Source: an uncultured Nitrospirota bacterium (GTDB lineage Bacteria; Nitrospirota; Nitrospiria; Nitrospirales; UBA8639). Taken from it: DNA of 64,000 bases. Both the position numbers and the translations under genes were made by a program. The notes under the pieces were generated by a model that was not told the origin of the DNA, ran no database searches, and saw only the letters and a list, made by a program, of their open reading frames with translations. Each line of letters opens with the position of its first letter. Within the stretch, counting starts at the first letter, position 1. Below, piece by piece: positions 19,727 to 28,830 of the stretch. The stretch covers positions 1 through 64,000 of the forward strand of contig CAKZPV010000004.1 in assembly GCA_937139405.1 (NCBI GenBank), given 5' to 3'.

Positions 19727-20725
19727 TCAGGGAAAAGCAGATTTAGTCCCTTTCTCCTCCATACTTAACGCAATCGCATAAATGCCGAATTGAGGAACCC
19801 AATGGGCGTGCTTACGATAATCAGTACGCCAACATTGAGGCAGATTCATGTGGGTAACAATATGGTTCACATAGAGGTCACGAAAAGCCAGGTCCTGAGT
19901 AGCTTGAAAGAGGGTCCAGAATGTCCAGGATCGGCTGAAGTTGAGACCTGCCGAATGCGGTGTTGAGACTTGGCGTAGCGGCTCAAGACGACAATTCTCT
20001 TGATTAAATGAGGTGAGCCAGGACTCTGATTCGTCAGATGGCAGAATAGAAAGGAGCACTCTGGTCCGTTGAAGAGACGCCGCGAAGAATTCATTCGTCA
20101 CGAGGTCATATGAAGCGGGCAATTTCTCATCAAGAAGAACAATCCACATTCGTGTAAACGTGAGGAGTTTTTCGATTAAAACATGGTTATTCGTCCATTG
20201 ACTCCATTTCCACAAATTCAGCAAGGCCCAGGAGAGATTACCATACTCTCTCTGTTGGCAATGACGAATCACTTCGCCGGCCGGAAGAGCAAATATCCAT
20301 TGTTCCAAGCGCGAGGCTATTTCTGTGGCTAAGGCCAGCAAATCTTTTTTGCCCCATCCCTGCTCTCGTTCTATTGCCAACTTCAAAAACCAAGAAAAAC
20401 CATAGGGCACTTCCTGATCGAGTTCCCCTTGCCTGAGTAACACGAGTTCCGCATCGAGGCTCTCCCTGGTCAGAACTGCATCAACGATCTCGGCCCAGTG
20501 AGATTGCTCAGTGAATCGCGACGCTGTTAATAAGGCATAGGCCCCGTGCACACTAGAATGCCAATCGATACACCCACAAAACGCCGGATGCCTTGTATCG
20601 TGTCGAATGAACCCCTGTTCGACTGTCTCAGCCAGCACCGTCAGATAAGCAATACGCGAATCACAGAATTGGCTCCATTCGGAAGATGTGTGCAAATCTT
20701 GGTTACTCGTCATAGACCCATCCAT
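19727..20725 (-). CDS. DUF2891 family protein
   Basis: About 332 residues. HPAFCGCIDWHSSVHGAYAL near the N-terminus and VPYGFSWFLKLAIE in the middle are the signature stretches of DUF2891, a predicted all-helical, toroid-like family of unknown biochemical role. The conserved Cys, Asp, Trp and His residues of GCIDWHSSVHG are all kept. The start is uncertain: ATG 20725 and ATG 20713 both have poorly spaced purine runs, and the frame also opens at TTG 20806. Two partial copies of the 3' end lie downstream, at 19583-19642 and 18608-18740, so this locus has been duplicated and eroded. Confidence 0.8.
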   Translation of the reverse strand: MDGSMTSNQDLHTSSEWSQFCDSRIAYLTVLAETVEQGFIRHDTRHPAFCGCIDWHSSVHGAYALLTASRFTEQSHWAEIVDAVLTRESLDAELVLLRQGELDQEVPYGFSWFLKLAIEREQGWGKKDLLALATEIASRLEQWIFALPAGEVIRHCQQREYGNLSWALLNLWKWSQWTNNHVLIEKLLTFTRMWIVLLDEKLPASYDLVTNEFFAASLQRTRVLLSILPSDESESWLTSFNQENCRLEPLRQVSTPHSAGLNFSRSWTFWTLFQATQDLAFRDLYVNHIVTHMNLPQCWRTDYRKHAHWVPQFGIYAIALSMEEKGTKSAFP

Positions 20726-20918
20726 AACCCTCTTGCGTGGGAACACAGGAGGACATACAACACGACAACATCTCTGCAGTCTTTGGACTTTTAAGAAAAA
20801 ACTCAATATCCAATGTTTTTCTCCTACTCATGTCCACGAAGAGTTTGCTACAATTCTCGGTGAAATTGAAAGTCCCCAAGACGTGACATATGATCTTTTC
20901 TAAGAAGGAACCCCTTGC

Positions 20919-21350
20919 ATGAATTTTGATCCAGCTATAGCCGCACATCAAGCCCTTCAACAAGCCGAAGAACAGGGAGAATTGGGAAATTTTGAAGAAG
21001 ATATCCTGGAAGCCGAAGAGATTTTTTCGACAATTCAAGGTCCAAAAGCAACAGCAGCGTTCGACTTGCTACAAGGATTTGGCGAGCAACTGCCTCAGGC
21101 TCGATGGTATCAAGAGTATTTGATTTATATCACTTGGCAACAAGTGACCGAAGGTCCGTTGGCTCGATATTTTCAACATGGCTTGGATGCTTCCAACCGT
21201 TTTCTCGAACAGTTTGCCAAGGAAATTGAGAATACCCCAAGCCAACAGCACATTGTCGCTATTCGAGAATCTTTTCAGGGAGGCTTGGGCATCGAAACCC
21301 AAGAGGTCATTCCTGAATATGAAGAGGACGCCTTTGAAGGCGGTGACTAA
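20919..21350 (+). CDS. Acidic protein of unknown function
   Basis: A 143-residue, strongly acidic, probably cytoplasmic protein with helix-rich sequence (ILEAEEIFSTIQGPKATAAF, LLQGFGEQLPQARW) and no membrane segment or signal peptide. AAGGA at 20905-20909 lies nine bases before ATG 20919. It is followed after 47 bases by the O-methyltransferase gene and may share its transcript. I do not recognise a family. Confidence 0.75.
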   Translation: MNFDPAIAAHQALQQAEEQGELGNFEEDILEAEEIFSTIQGPKATAAFDLLQGFGEQLPQARWYQEYLIYITWQQVTEGPLARYFQHGLDASNRFLEQFAKEIENTPSQQHIVAIRESFQGGLGIETQEVIPEYEEDAFEGGD

Positions 21351-21397
21351 TCGGGACATCTTTCTAAATATCCCACACCATTTCCAGGAGAACCACC

Positions 21398-22408
21398 ATG
21401 ACGCCAGCACCTTCTCCAGAAAAAATCATGCAACTTGGCATGGCCTTTTGGGGATCCAAAACGCTACTCAGTGCGGTTGAGCTAGAAGTTTTTACTACAC
21501 TTGCGCACCAACCCCTCGATGCAACCGCTCTACAAACAACCCTGGGAGTACATCCTCGTAGTGCTCGTGACTTCTTTGATGCTCTCGTCGCGTTAGGGCT
21601 TCTTTCGAGGGAAAACGGTTTCTATGCCAATACGGCGGAAACCGATCTGTACTTAGACAAAGCCAAACCTTCCTACATTGGTGGATTTTTAGAAATGGCG
21701 AATGCCCGACTCTATCGCTTTTGGGGTTCATTAACCGAAGGCCTCAAAACTGGCCTTCCACAAAACGAAGCCAAAGAAGGAGGGGATTTTTTTGGCACCC
21801 TCTATGCGGATCCAGACAAATTGAAAAACTTCCTCCAATCCATGACCGGATTGAGTATGGGTGCCAGTAAAGCCATTGCACAGCAATTTCCCTGGAAACA
21901 GTACCAGACATTTTTTGACATAGGGGCGGCCCAAGGGGGCCTCGTGGTTCAAGTAGCCTTGGCGCACCCTCATATTCATGGAGGAGGCTTTGATCTCCCA
22001 GCACCTCGCCCCATCTTTGAGGAATACGTTCAGTCCTTCAATTTGAGTCACCGGCTAAAATTTATTTCAGGGAATTTTTTTGAGGACCCCTTTCCTAAAG
22101 CCGATGTGTTGTCCATGGGCCACATTCTTCATGATTGGAATCTGGAAGAAAAAAAGTTGTTAATTGCGAAAGCATACGACGCCCTCTCAGATGGAGGAGC
22201 ACTCATCGTCTTTGAGTCATTGATTGATGACGAACGACGCACAAACGCTTTCGGCCTACTCATGAGCCTTAATATGCTGATCGAATTGCCTGGAGGGTTT
22301 GACTATACAGGCGCCGATTGTATCAATTGGCTCAAGGAAGCCGGATTTCGTGAAATCCGTGTGGAGCATCTTATTGGTCCTGACTCCATGGTTATTGGCA
22401 TCAAATAA
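21398..22408 (+). CDS. Class I SAM-dependent O-methyltransferase (plant COMT/CrtF-like type)
   Basis: A 336-residue enzyme. The N-terminal 100 residues form a winged-helix dimerisation domain ([20 protein letters not shown]), followed by a Rossmann SAM-binding domain with FDIGAAQGG, then [23 protein letters not shown] and the catalytic-region stretch [16 protein letters not shown]. The family methylates hydroxyl groups of small molecules such as phenolics, quinone-like or carotenoid compounds; the substrate here is unknown. AGGAG lies nine bases before ATG 21398. The SET-domain gene starts 16 bases after its stop. Confidence 0.88.
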   Translation: MTPAPSPEKIMQLGMAFWGSKTLLSAVELEVFTTLAHQPLDATALQTTLGVHPRSARDFFDALVALGLLSRENGFYANTAETDLYLDKAKPSYIGGFLEMANARLYRFWGSLTEGLKTGLPQNEAKEGGDFFGTLYADPDKLKNFLQSMTGLSMGASKAIAQQFPWKQYQTFFDIGAAQGGLVVQVALAHPHIHGGGFDLPAPRPIFEEYVQSFNLSHRLKFISGNFFEDPFPKADVLSMGHILHDWNLEEKKLLIAKAYDALSDGGALIVFESLIDDERRTNAFGLLMSLNMLIELPGGFDYTGADCINWLKEAGFREIRVEHLIGPDSMVIGIK

Positions 22409-22424
22409 CTCCAATAGGACAAAC

Positions 22425-22862
22425 ATGCTAAAGAGTCAGCAACAATTTTCTCGCCGCCAACATTGGCCAACACCCACGGAGGTCAAACCCAGCCACATTG
22501 AAGGACAGGGGCTGTTTACAAAAGTGTCCTTAAGAAAACGCCAAAAAATTGGCGAATTTACAGGAGAACGCATCACTCAACGAGAAGGTCGTAAACGTGC
22601 AAAAACAAAAAAATGGATTGCCATCGTAGAAATCAACAATACTCTTGCCATTGATGCCACAAGAGAAACCACAGGATTTCGATTCATGAATCACTCCTGT
22701 TCCCCCAATACCTTCATGAGAATCATTGACGAACGAGCAGAGTTCTATGCCTTGCATCCCATCAAAGCTGGAACGGAACTGACGGTCGATTGTCACCCGT
22801 CTCACCATAATGGCACATTGCCTTGTCAATGCCGCAGTGCAACATGCCGAGGGTTACTCTAA
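22425..22862 (+). CDS. SET domain protein (lysine methyltransferase-like)
   Basis: A 145-residue protein that is almost entirely a SET domain: IEGQGLFTKVSLRKRQKIGEF near the start, FRFMNHSCSPNTF (the pseudoknot motif binding SAM and substrate), ELTVDCH, and a short Cys-rich post-SET tail CQCRSATCRG. This is a bacterial stand-alone SET protein; the target lysine is unknown. Start choice: the frame extends into the preceding gene, but ATG 22425 has AGGA five bases before and begins the domain properly. It is probably co-transcribed with the O-methyltransferase. Confidence 0.85.
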   Translation: MLKSQQQFSRRQHWPTPTEVKPSHIEGQGLFTKVSLRKRQKIGEFTGERITQREGRKRAKTKKWIAIVEINNTLAIDATRETTGFRFMNHSCSPNTFMRIIDERAEFYALHPIKAGTELTVDCHPSHHNGTLPCQCRSATCRGLL

Positions 22863-23078
22863 TTTCTTAACCCTTACGCTTCATCATTCTTAAGGCTGAC
22901 AATAAAGGATCAGTGAGATTTCTCTACCTCGCACGAACAAGCCAAAACTATTTCTTCAATGGTTAGAGGAAAGTGGCCTTCCTCTCTCTCCTGGTAACAT
23001 GTCGCTTCTTCAGGTCTGGTATAATAATGGAGATCTCAAGGACTATTTTCACAATTTTTGATTCAAAAGGAGAACTGA

Positions 23079-23528
23079 ATGCGCAATGCCATGAACAAGC
23101 AGATCATCAAAGTACGCTCAACCGTCTGGGTGACAAGACTATTCATTACCGGCCTCATAGGCAGCGCCTTGATAATAGGTACCGGAGCCGCGTGGGCTGG
23201 AGGTGGCGGGCATGGCCATAAACATGACCCACAATCAAAGCTTGAACGGTTGACTAAAAAACTTGATCTCACACAAGAGCAGCAAGGCAAAATTCTCCCC
23301 ATCCTTCAAGACAAGCATCAGAAAATGGAAGCCCTACACAATCAAATGAAAGACGTGCGCCAGAACGCCATGTCCCAAGTTGAAGCGCAACTTACCCCTG
23401 AGCAACAAGAGAAATTCCGAAAAGCCAAGGAAGAGCGCAAAGCAAAGATGAAGGAATACAAAGAAAAGCATCGCAAAGGTAATGGCCATAAAAAGGACAA
23501 GCATGGCAAAGATGATCATCACGATTAA
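23079..23528 (+). CDS. Spy/CpxP-like periplasmic LTxxQ protein
   Basis: A 149-residue exported protein: signal peptide (hydrophobic core LFITGLIGSALIIG, cleavage after AWA), a Gly/His-rich start (GGGGHGHKH), then two LTxxQ motifs, LDLTQEQQ and QLTPEQQ, within a long helical region, and a Lys/His-rich tail (GNGHKKDKHGKDDHHD). The family acts as a periplasmic chaperone or a metal-responsive sensor partner. The His-rich ends suggest metal binding. AAAGGAG sits six bases before ATG 23079. Confidence 0.88.
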   Translation: MRNAMNKQIIKVRSTVWVTRLFITGLIGSALIIGTGAAWAGGGGHGHKHDPQSKLERLTKKLDLTQEQQGKILPILQDKHQKMEALHNQMKDVRQNAMSQVEAQLTPEQQEKFRKAKEERKAKMKEYKEKHRKGNGHKKDKHGKDDHHD

Positions 23529-23540
23529 TCACTGACCCCC

Positions 23541-23580
23541 GACCTAAGGCCGGGTTGCTTCACTTTGAGGTCGCCCGGCC
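23541..23580. terminator. Stem-loop between convergent genes
   Basis: GGCCGGG (23548-23554) pairs with CCCGGCC (23574-23580). Inside and overlapping, GACCT (23541-23545) could alternatively pair with AGGTC (23568-23572). It sits between the convergent Spy-like and HIT genes. There is no T tract on either side, so termination is uncertain. Confidence 0.35.
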
Positions 23581-23628
23581 AAACATAGATCGAAGACAGA
23601 TGAAAAACCTTGAGTCAGATCCACCAAT

Positions 23629-24057
23629 TCAGAATATCCCTAAGGTTGTCCGAATCTGGTAAAGACGTTCTTCCAGAAAACCGGTTGACAATCTGACGGG
23701 ATCATGAGAAACACACCACACTGGCTTCAAAGAATCCGGGTCGGACTTCAAGCGGGGGATCACATGCCAATGAATATGTGGAATCTGATTACCTAAGAGC
23801 TCTGAATTAATTTTTCTGACCTCGAAAATTTTGGCCAAGGCTTCCCCCACCCGACTGACTTCCTCAATCAGCTCCATTCGCTCTTCTCGAGTCAATTGAA
23901 ACAATTCTGTGCGATGATTTTTCAAAATCAGAACGGTCCAGCCTGCAAAGAACTGATCGTCAAATAAATATGCTTTGGTCAGACCAAGATCTCCAATATA
24001 ATGATCGTCTGAAGGCCAGACCTTCTCACAAATTTGGCAAGAGGAATTGTGACTCAT
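23629..24057 (-). CDS. HIT family nucleotide hydrolase/transferase
   Basis: A 142-residue protein with the histidine triad QIPHIHWHVIPR (HxHxH), the nucleophile site of HIT hydrolases that cleave nucleoside phosphoramidates or dinucleotides. An N-terminal pair CQIC may bind zinc, as in other HIT members. Length is normal. It stands alone, divergent from the gene at 24184. Confidence 0.9.
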   Translation of the reverse strand: MSHNSSCQICEKVWPSDDHYIGDLGLTKAYLFDDQFFAGWTVLILKNHRTELFQLTREERMELIEEVSRVGEALAKIFEVRKINSELLGNQIPHIHWHVIPRLKSDPDSLKPVWCVSHDPVRLSTGFLEERLYQIRTTLGIF

Positions 24058-24183
24058 GCAAACACCGGATTAAAATTTTTATACATTTCTTTTCCTCTGT
24101 TGCCTAGGTAAGATGCAAACGCACTCATCGACAATCGTAGACGATCATAATCTTTAGCCGCCTACACTTCTTAAGATCTACCA

Positions 24184-24495
24184 ATGAACGAAATTGTCCA
24201 ACTCCGAGCCAGTTATCGGTACATTAAAGACCACCCTTGGGTCGTGCAGGGCATTACGGGATTTCTCTCCGCCTATTTCATGGAACGTCCAGGTTTCCAA
24301 GTTCAAGAACATTTTGATGAACTCGAAACCGGCATGCATGTCTGGGTCTGCGATATGCCTCCCAATATGAAATTCCGCATCCTCCTCCGTCGCCTAAGAG
24401 AGGATATCCCACCCTGCCAATACCAACAACTGGAAACAGACCCTACTCAATATCCACAATATTTTATTGATAGCCCAGAAGCCGAAACCAAGTAG
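24184..24495 (+). CDS. Small protein of unknown function
   Basis: A 103-residue soluble protein with aromatic-rich sequence (YRYIKDHPWVVQGITGFLSA, HVWVCDMPPNMKFRILLRRL). No signal peptide or membrane segment. No strong ribosome site precedes ATG 24184. Composition and length look coding, but I do not recognise a family. It is convergent with the VTT membrane protein gene 18 bases away. Confidence 0.65.
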   Translation: MNEIVQLRASYRYIKDHPWVVQGITGFLSAYFMERPGFQVQEHFDELETGMHVWVCDMPPNMKFRILLRRLREDIPPCQYQQLETDPTQYPQYFIDSPEAETK

Positions 24496-24513
24496 AATGA
24501 GACCATTCCTCTT

Positions 24514-25086
24514 TTACCGCACATACTGAAAAACAATATCGAAAAAATAGCAGTAGAGAACAATAGGGATTGGCAAACCAAGGAAGGTTCCAACAAAGTA
24601 ATGACGGAAGCGAATATCCGCCAACGCTAGGCCATACGTAAGGGCTGGAAGCGTTTGAAACAACAATCGTAACGCGGCAACGGAAATAATTGGGCGTTCA
24701 TCTAAATGCATAAATATTTTGTCTGCCCAACGATGGTTTAAGCTGCGAAGTGCTGCCCCACCAAAATATCGAATCACATAAAAACTCAACGTCGAAGAGC
24801 ACAACCCTGCAATGAACGTCGCCACACCACCCCATTCTTTTCCCAACGCAAAGACCGCTCCTACTAAAAATACCCACCCAGGCACATACAATAAGTTACC
24901 AACACTGAATGCCACACAAAACAGCACCAGACCTATCAACGTATGTTGAGCAAACAAGACACGAATGGTCTCTGGAGAAAGTTGAGCACGTAGGCCGGTT
25001 GTCTCAACGATGAGAAACAATATGGCAAAAAAAGATAGAATGGCCAGGAGCTTTTTCTTAGGATCAAAAATGAGAGCAACAGACAT
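24514..25086 (-). CDS. TVP38/TMEM64 (VTT domain) membrane protein
   Basis: A 190-residue integral membrane protein with about five hydrophobic segments. GNLLYVPGWVFLVGAVFALG and AGLCSSTLSFYVIRYFGG match the VTT (SNARE-associated Golgi) domain, related to DedA proteins now linked to lipid scrambling. The gene is divergent from the dioxygenase gene. Confidence 0.85.
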   Translation of the reverse strand: MSVALIFDPKKKLLAILSFFAILFLIVETTGLRAQLSPETIRVLFAQHTLIGLVLFCVAFSVGNLLYVPGWVFLVGAVFALGKEWGGVATFIAGLCSSTLSFYVIRYFGGAALRSLNHRWADKIFMHLDERPIISVAALRLLFQTLPALTYGLALADIRFRHYFVGTFLGLPIPIVLYCYFFDIVFQYVR

Positions 25087-25235
25087 AGGCGAATGAATAC
25101 GGTCGACTTTGGGAGCAGTTATCTTGGCGAAAATAGCCGAATACTGTTTTCTTTTTCGATTTCCAAAGACTCTGAAGAGTATACTATGAATAACGCAGAA
25201 AGAATAAGAATGCAGATCGAAAGAAAGGAGTATCT

Positions 25236-26045
25236 ATGCCTCGCTCAGCCAACCACATATCACGTCGACGGGCCTTAATACAAAGCGCTGGCTTCATCGG
25301 ATTCCTCATGGGAAGCTTATCCCCTCTCATCAGTGTTGCAACACGACACACCCAGCTCACGCCGAAACAGAGCTTAGGTCCATTTTTCCCTGATGATGGA
25401 GATGAGATTGATTCCATTCGAGAAAACCAAGACCCCAATCTCCCAATCAGTCAAGCCAACGACCAGGACCTCACGTTTGTAAAAGGTCGAAAGGGGAAAG
25501 CCAAAGGGCAAGTTATTTATCTCAACGGACAGGTTCTCGATACCAAGACTGGGCAAGCCGTACCCAAAGCCAGGCTTATCATGTGGAGCGCATCATCCTC
25601 AGGACGATACAATCACAAAGGTGACGACGGCACGTACAGCTTCCCTCATCCGAAAACCAGAGAAGCCGTTCACCGCAGCCACGATGAATATTTCCAATAT
25701 TGGGGACAGACCGTTACGAATGAACAAGGAGAATATTGGTTTAAAACTATCGTGCCAGGATTTTATCCCATTGATCTCCGAGCCGGACTCTATCGACCTT
25801 CGCACCTGCATTTCAAAATTCTCCCTCCAAAAGCTTCAACCTTTGTCACGCAACTCTATTTCAGAGGAGACCAGATTCCTAATAACACCTTGAATCAAGA
25901 ATTGCTGCCCAAGGATGTTGTCATCCTGGATGCGGGACTGAGTCCGGAAGAACAGGAGAGAGTGATTGTCGACTATGCACCAGATCCCTCAGGAAAAAAG
26001 ACAGATGGCTTAGTCGGCCACTACGACTTTGTGATCCCTTCATAG
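25236..26045 (+). CDS. Tat-exported intradiol ring-cleavage dioxygenase-like protein
   Basis: A 269-residue protein. The N-terminus has a twin-arginine signal (SRRRALIQSAGFIGFLMGSL). The mature part contains the intradiol dioxygenase core: LGPFFPDD, a beta-sandwich with YLNGQVLDTKTGQAVPKARL, ASSSGRYNH, and RPSHLHFKI, whose two His are the usual Fe(III) ligands together with two Tyr. Related cytoplasmic enzymes cleave catechol or protocatechuate; exported ones are found next to varied redox genes and their substrates are mostly unknown. GGAG seven bases before ATG 25236 supports the start. No aromatic degradation genes are nearby, so I do not assign a pathway. Confidence 0.85.
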   Translation: MPRSANHISRRRALIQSAGFIGFLMGSLSPLISVATRHTQLTPKQSLGPFFPDDGDEIDSIRENQDPNLPISQANDQDLTFVKGRKGKAKGQVIYLNGQVLDTKTGQAVPKARLIMWSASSSGRYNHKGDDGTYSFPHPKTREAVHRSHDEYFQYWGQTVTNEQGEYWFKTIVPGFYPIDLRAGLYRPSHLHFKILPPKASTFVTQLYFRGDQIPNNTLNQELLPKDVVILDAGLSPEEQERVIVDYAPDPSGKKTDGLVGHYDFVIPS

Positions 26046-26210
26046 CCTTCTTTGCATTAATGTCTTCAGATAACGATATCTACTGAATGCGAAATCGCTC
26101 GACAAAAATAACGGCACAAGATAAGATCCAATGATCCATAAACTCACATCGGTCAACATTATCACTTTTTACTTCATCGGTTCCCGTTATTCGAAATAAT
26201 CACCGTCACC

Positions 26211-26906
26211 ATGAACAAATTTCTATTCAGTGACGTCTTTAAGAGCCGGGACGAAAGAAATACCGTTTTTCTAGCTTTTTTAGTCCTTCTATTTTTTGGT
26301 TGGCTCATATACCATCTTGGATTCTCAAGCGAGCAGACAGAAAGAGAAACACCTACAGCAATTTCTGATCATGTTGTTGAAGAACAATCTAAGGCTCTGA
26401 CATCAGATTTACATGGAGCCGTCATAGCTGAAGAGGCTGCACACAAACCGAAAGGTCAAGACGAAGACGGTGTGTATGCTAATAACGATGAATGTCCGAA
26501 GAAGGCAGGAGCCAAAGATAACGATGGCTGTCCGATCATTGAAATTAAAGACAAGGAAAAAGCAACATTAGAGCTGGCGGCCACAGCTGTTCAATTTCAA
26601 TTAAACAAGGCCACGCTCAAATCAAATTCCTTCCTTGTCCTTCATGACATTCTCAAAATTTTGAAGAAATACCCAGACCATCATCTTAGCATTGAAGGGC
26701 ATACGGATAATATGGGAGCGGCAGCCGGAAATTTGCGGTTGTCAAAAGACAGGGCAGCTGCATGTTATGATTTTTTTAGCACTAGGGGCATCGCTGCTAA
26801 TCGACTTGATTATGAGGGCTATGGAGAAACCCGCCCCATAGCTTCCAACAATACTTCTGCTGGAAGGGCAACAAACAGACGCGTGCAATTTAACTTGTTC
26901 AGGTAA
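26211..26906 (+). CDS. OmpA-family peptidoglycan-binding protein with N-terminal membrane anchor
   Basis: A 231-residue protein. An uncleaved-looking hydrophobic segment (about 20-38) anchors it in the inner membrane. It is followed by a charged linker, a thrombospondin type-3-like calcium-binding stretch (DEDGVYANNDECPKKAG, DNDGCP), and a C-terminal OmpA domain with LSIEGHTDNMG, NLRLSKDRAAA and GYGETRPIASN, ending ATNRRVQF. The domain binds the diaminopimelate of peptidoglycan. The combination of inner-membrane anchor, TSP3 and OmpA is less usual than an outer-membrane barrel. No clear ribosome site was seen. Confidence 0.88.
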   Translation: MNKFLFSDVFKSRDERNTVFLAFLVLLFFGWLIYHLGFSSEQTERETPTAISDHVVEEQSKALTSDLHGAVIAEEAAHKPKGQDEDGVYANNDECPKKAGAKDNDGCPIIEIKDKEKATLELAATAVQFQLNKATLKSNSFLVLHDILKILKKYPDHHLSIEGHTDNMGAAAGNLRLSKDRAAACYDFFSTRGIAANRLDYEGYGETRPIASNNTSAGRATNRRVQFNLFR

Positions 26907-26927
26907 ACTGCCTGTTGAAGGAAAGAT

Positions 26928-28213
26928 CTAGGAATCGCTTGAATCCGTACTTTCTTTCCGAGCATCAAGAACCTTAAGTTCCAGCCCTTCGATTTCCTGA
27001 AGGGTTTTACCGGCAATGCCCTGAAGGTCGCCGTACATGCCGACAGTAGCCTGCATGACGCGATCAATCTGTGTCTCTCGTTTGGCCCACTGCTTCATAA
27101 TAACTTTGCGTTCCTTTTCCAAATCTTCTTGCATCGTTTTAAAAGCCTCTGCAATAGCCTCCACTCGTTGACGAAACCGTGGCCCCATCAAGTAGTCATA
27201 GACCATTTCCATTTTAGTCTGTTGCCCCTCAGTAGCCTGTTTCGCAGCAGTCACTTCCAGCAGACCTTCCGTAAAGCTATCGCCAGAGGAAGGGCCTCTT
27301 TGGGATGCGTAACCCAGACTCCCACCTTGAAATCAAAAGTATCCACATCTTTCGGTAACGTCTGACTCACAATCACCGCCAGTTCCGCTTTGGCTTGCCG
27401 CTGATCTTCCCGCAATTTCACCAACCAGCCATCACTCCAGTTTTTGGTGCGCTTGGATTCCCAAAGAATCGTTCCACAAGCTTGGCCTAACGGGCCGGTC
27501 ACATGTTGAAGGACATCTCCTCCATACTCACCCTTCGGCACCGGCTGAATGTGATCCAAGGGGAATTTTGTAGACAGGAGAGCTTCAAGTTCTAATTCCT
27601 GCACCTCTCCTTGAAGTTGTTGGGAACCCTGTTCAGCTTTGCGCTTCAATTCTTCGACTTGTTTTTTCATCGAAGAAATGGTCTGCTCAGCTTCCATGAG
27701 CTTCAACTTCGATGCATCGTCAGCTTCTTTTTTAGCTTGTTCGCGTGTAGCTGTCAGCCCCGCCTGCACCCGTCTTTCAATAGTGAGGTCAAGCTCACGC
27801 TTGGCATCATCTAATTCCCGTTGCTTGCGAAGCAAATCGGCCTGGACTTTTTGCGCTTCGGCTAGCTTGTCATCGCGCTGCTTAAGAATAGTCTGTAACT
27901 CAATAAGGTCTTTCGATTTCTGTTCCAGATCGTTAGCCAGCGCGAGTTTGGCTTTCTTCGATTCTTCAGCAGCAATACGCGTACATTCCAACTTAAGTTT
28001 GTCAGCTACTTGTTCATTAATAGTTTCCTGAGCCTTCGCTAGCGCCACTTCGCGTTCCTGTATTCCGACTTCCCGCTTGACCGATTCCGCTTCTTTTTGC
28101 GCCATGCGTTGCTCATAGTCGCGTCTGGTTGTTTCAATCAGCGGTGCCGCCAAAGATTCGGTGAGTTTGATTTCGGTCTTGCATCTTGGGCAGGTAATTG
28201 TTGGTTCGGTCAT
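26928..28213 (-). pseudogene. DUF2130 coiled-coil / PD-(D/E)XK nuclease-like gene with a one-base frameshift
   Basis: Two overlapping minus-strand frames make one DUF2130 protein of about 428 residues. The first (28213 to 27251) has a zinc-ribbon CPRCKTEI, a long coiled coil (about 30-215) and a core with GEYGGDVLQHV, LWESKRTKNWSDGW (Glu252-x-Lys254) and EDQRQAKAELAVIVSQ, which fits a PD-(D/E)XK nuclease fold. It breaks off after ALRKV. The second (27254 to 26928) begins inside the same conserved region and reads TAAKQATEGQQTKMEMVYDY to the usual end. One base is missing near 27263-27264: adding one after GT restores RKVLLEVTAAK. The stop and the GTG of the second frame overlap (GTGA), so two polypeptides could be made; a sequencing error is also possible. 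The TIR gene is 14 bases upstream. Confidence 0.8.
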
Positions 28214-28227
28214 TGAATGCTTATCGC

Positions 28228-28716
28228 CTACCTAGACACGACTTTATCTAACCGAGCTTCGAGCTGACGAAAGAGTTCGAGCGCAAATTGATCGCGCTGT
28301 GTTCCTGAACATTCGCCATACGCTTTAGACGAGGCAAAACGTGGACGATCGAGTCGAAAGATTTGTGTACGCTGCAACCCTTTTAAATCATGTCGATCTA
28401 AATCGATCGGTTGCAGCAACACCGGAATCACGGACTTCCCTCCACTTTTTAGAAATTTTGGCAATTCATGGTCTTGAATGTATTGCGACCCCAAAAATGC
28501 CGGGCTGATCAGCACCAAACCCACGTCACATTGAGCGAGAGCCACTTGAATTTCTTCATGCCATTTTTCTCCTACAAGAATATCGGCATCTCGCCAAAAG
28601 ACGTACTGATAGAGTTTAGACGGCGCGGCCTGTTCTTTAAACTTTTTTAAAAACCGTGTCGCTAAGTCCCTATTGGCACGGGCATAGGAGACAAAAACCG
28701 TAATTTTCTTTTTCAT
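28228..28716 (-). CDS. TIR domain protein
   Basis: A 162-residue single-domain TIR protein: KITVFVSYARANRDLA at the start, then VFWRDADILVGEKWHEEI, VGLVLISPAFLGSQYI and FLKSGGKSVIPVLL. The Glu54/Glu55 pair after Trp52 is in the place of the catalytic Glu of NAD-cleaving TIR domains. Bacterial TIR proteins often act as NADase effectors in phage defence. It is immediately upstream of the DUF2130 gene (14-base gap, same strand), so the two form a pair. No separate sensor domain is present, so sensing would have to come from the partner (inference). Confidence 0.88.
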   Translation of the reverse strand: MKKKITVFVSYARANRDLATRFLKKFKEQAAPSKLYQYVFWRDADILVGEKWHEEIQVALAQCDVGLVLISPAFLGSQYIQDHELPKFLKSGGKSVIPVLLQPIDLDRHDLKGLQRTQIFRLDRPRFASSKAYGECSGTQRDQFALELFRQLEARLDKVVSR

Positions 28717-28830
28717 ATCTGAATGTGGGTAAATTTCCTGATTGGGGCACCATCCTAGCCAACCCCTCTTAAAATGTACAGAAGAGGTTTAATTCGTATT
28801 ATTTTTTTTGAGTCCACTGAGGAAAAAGGT

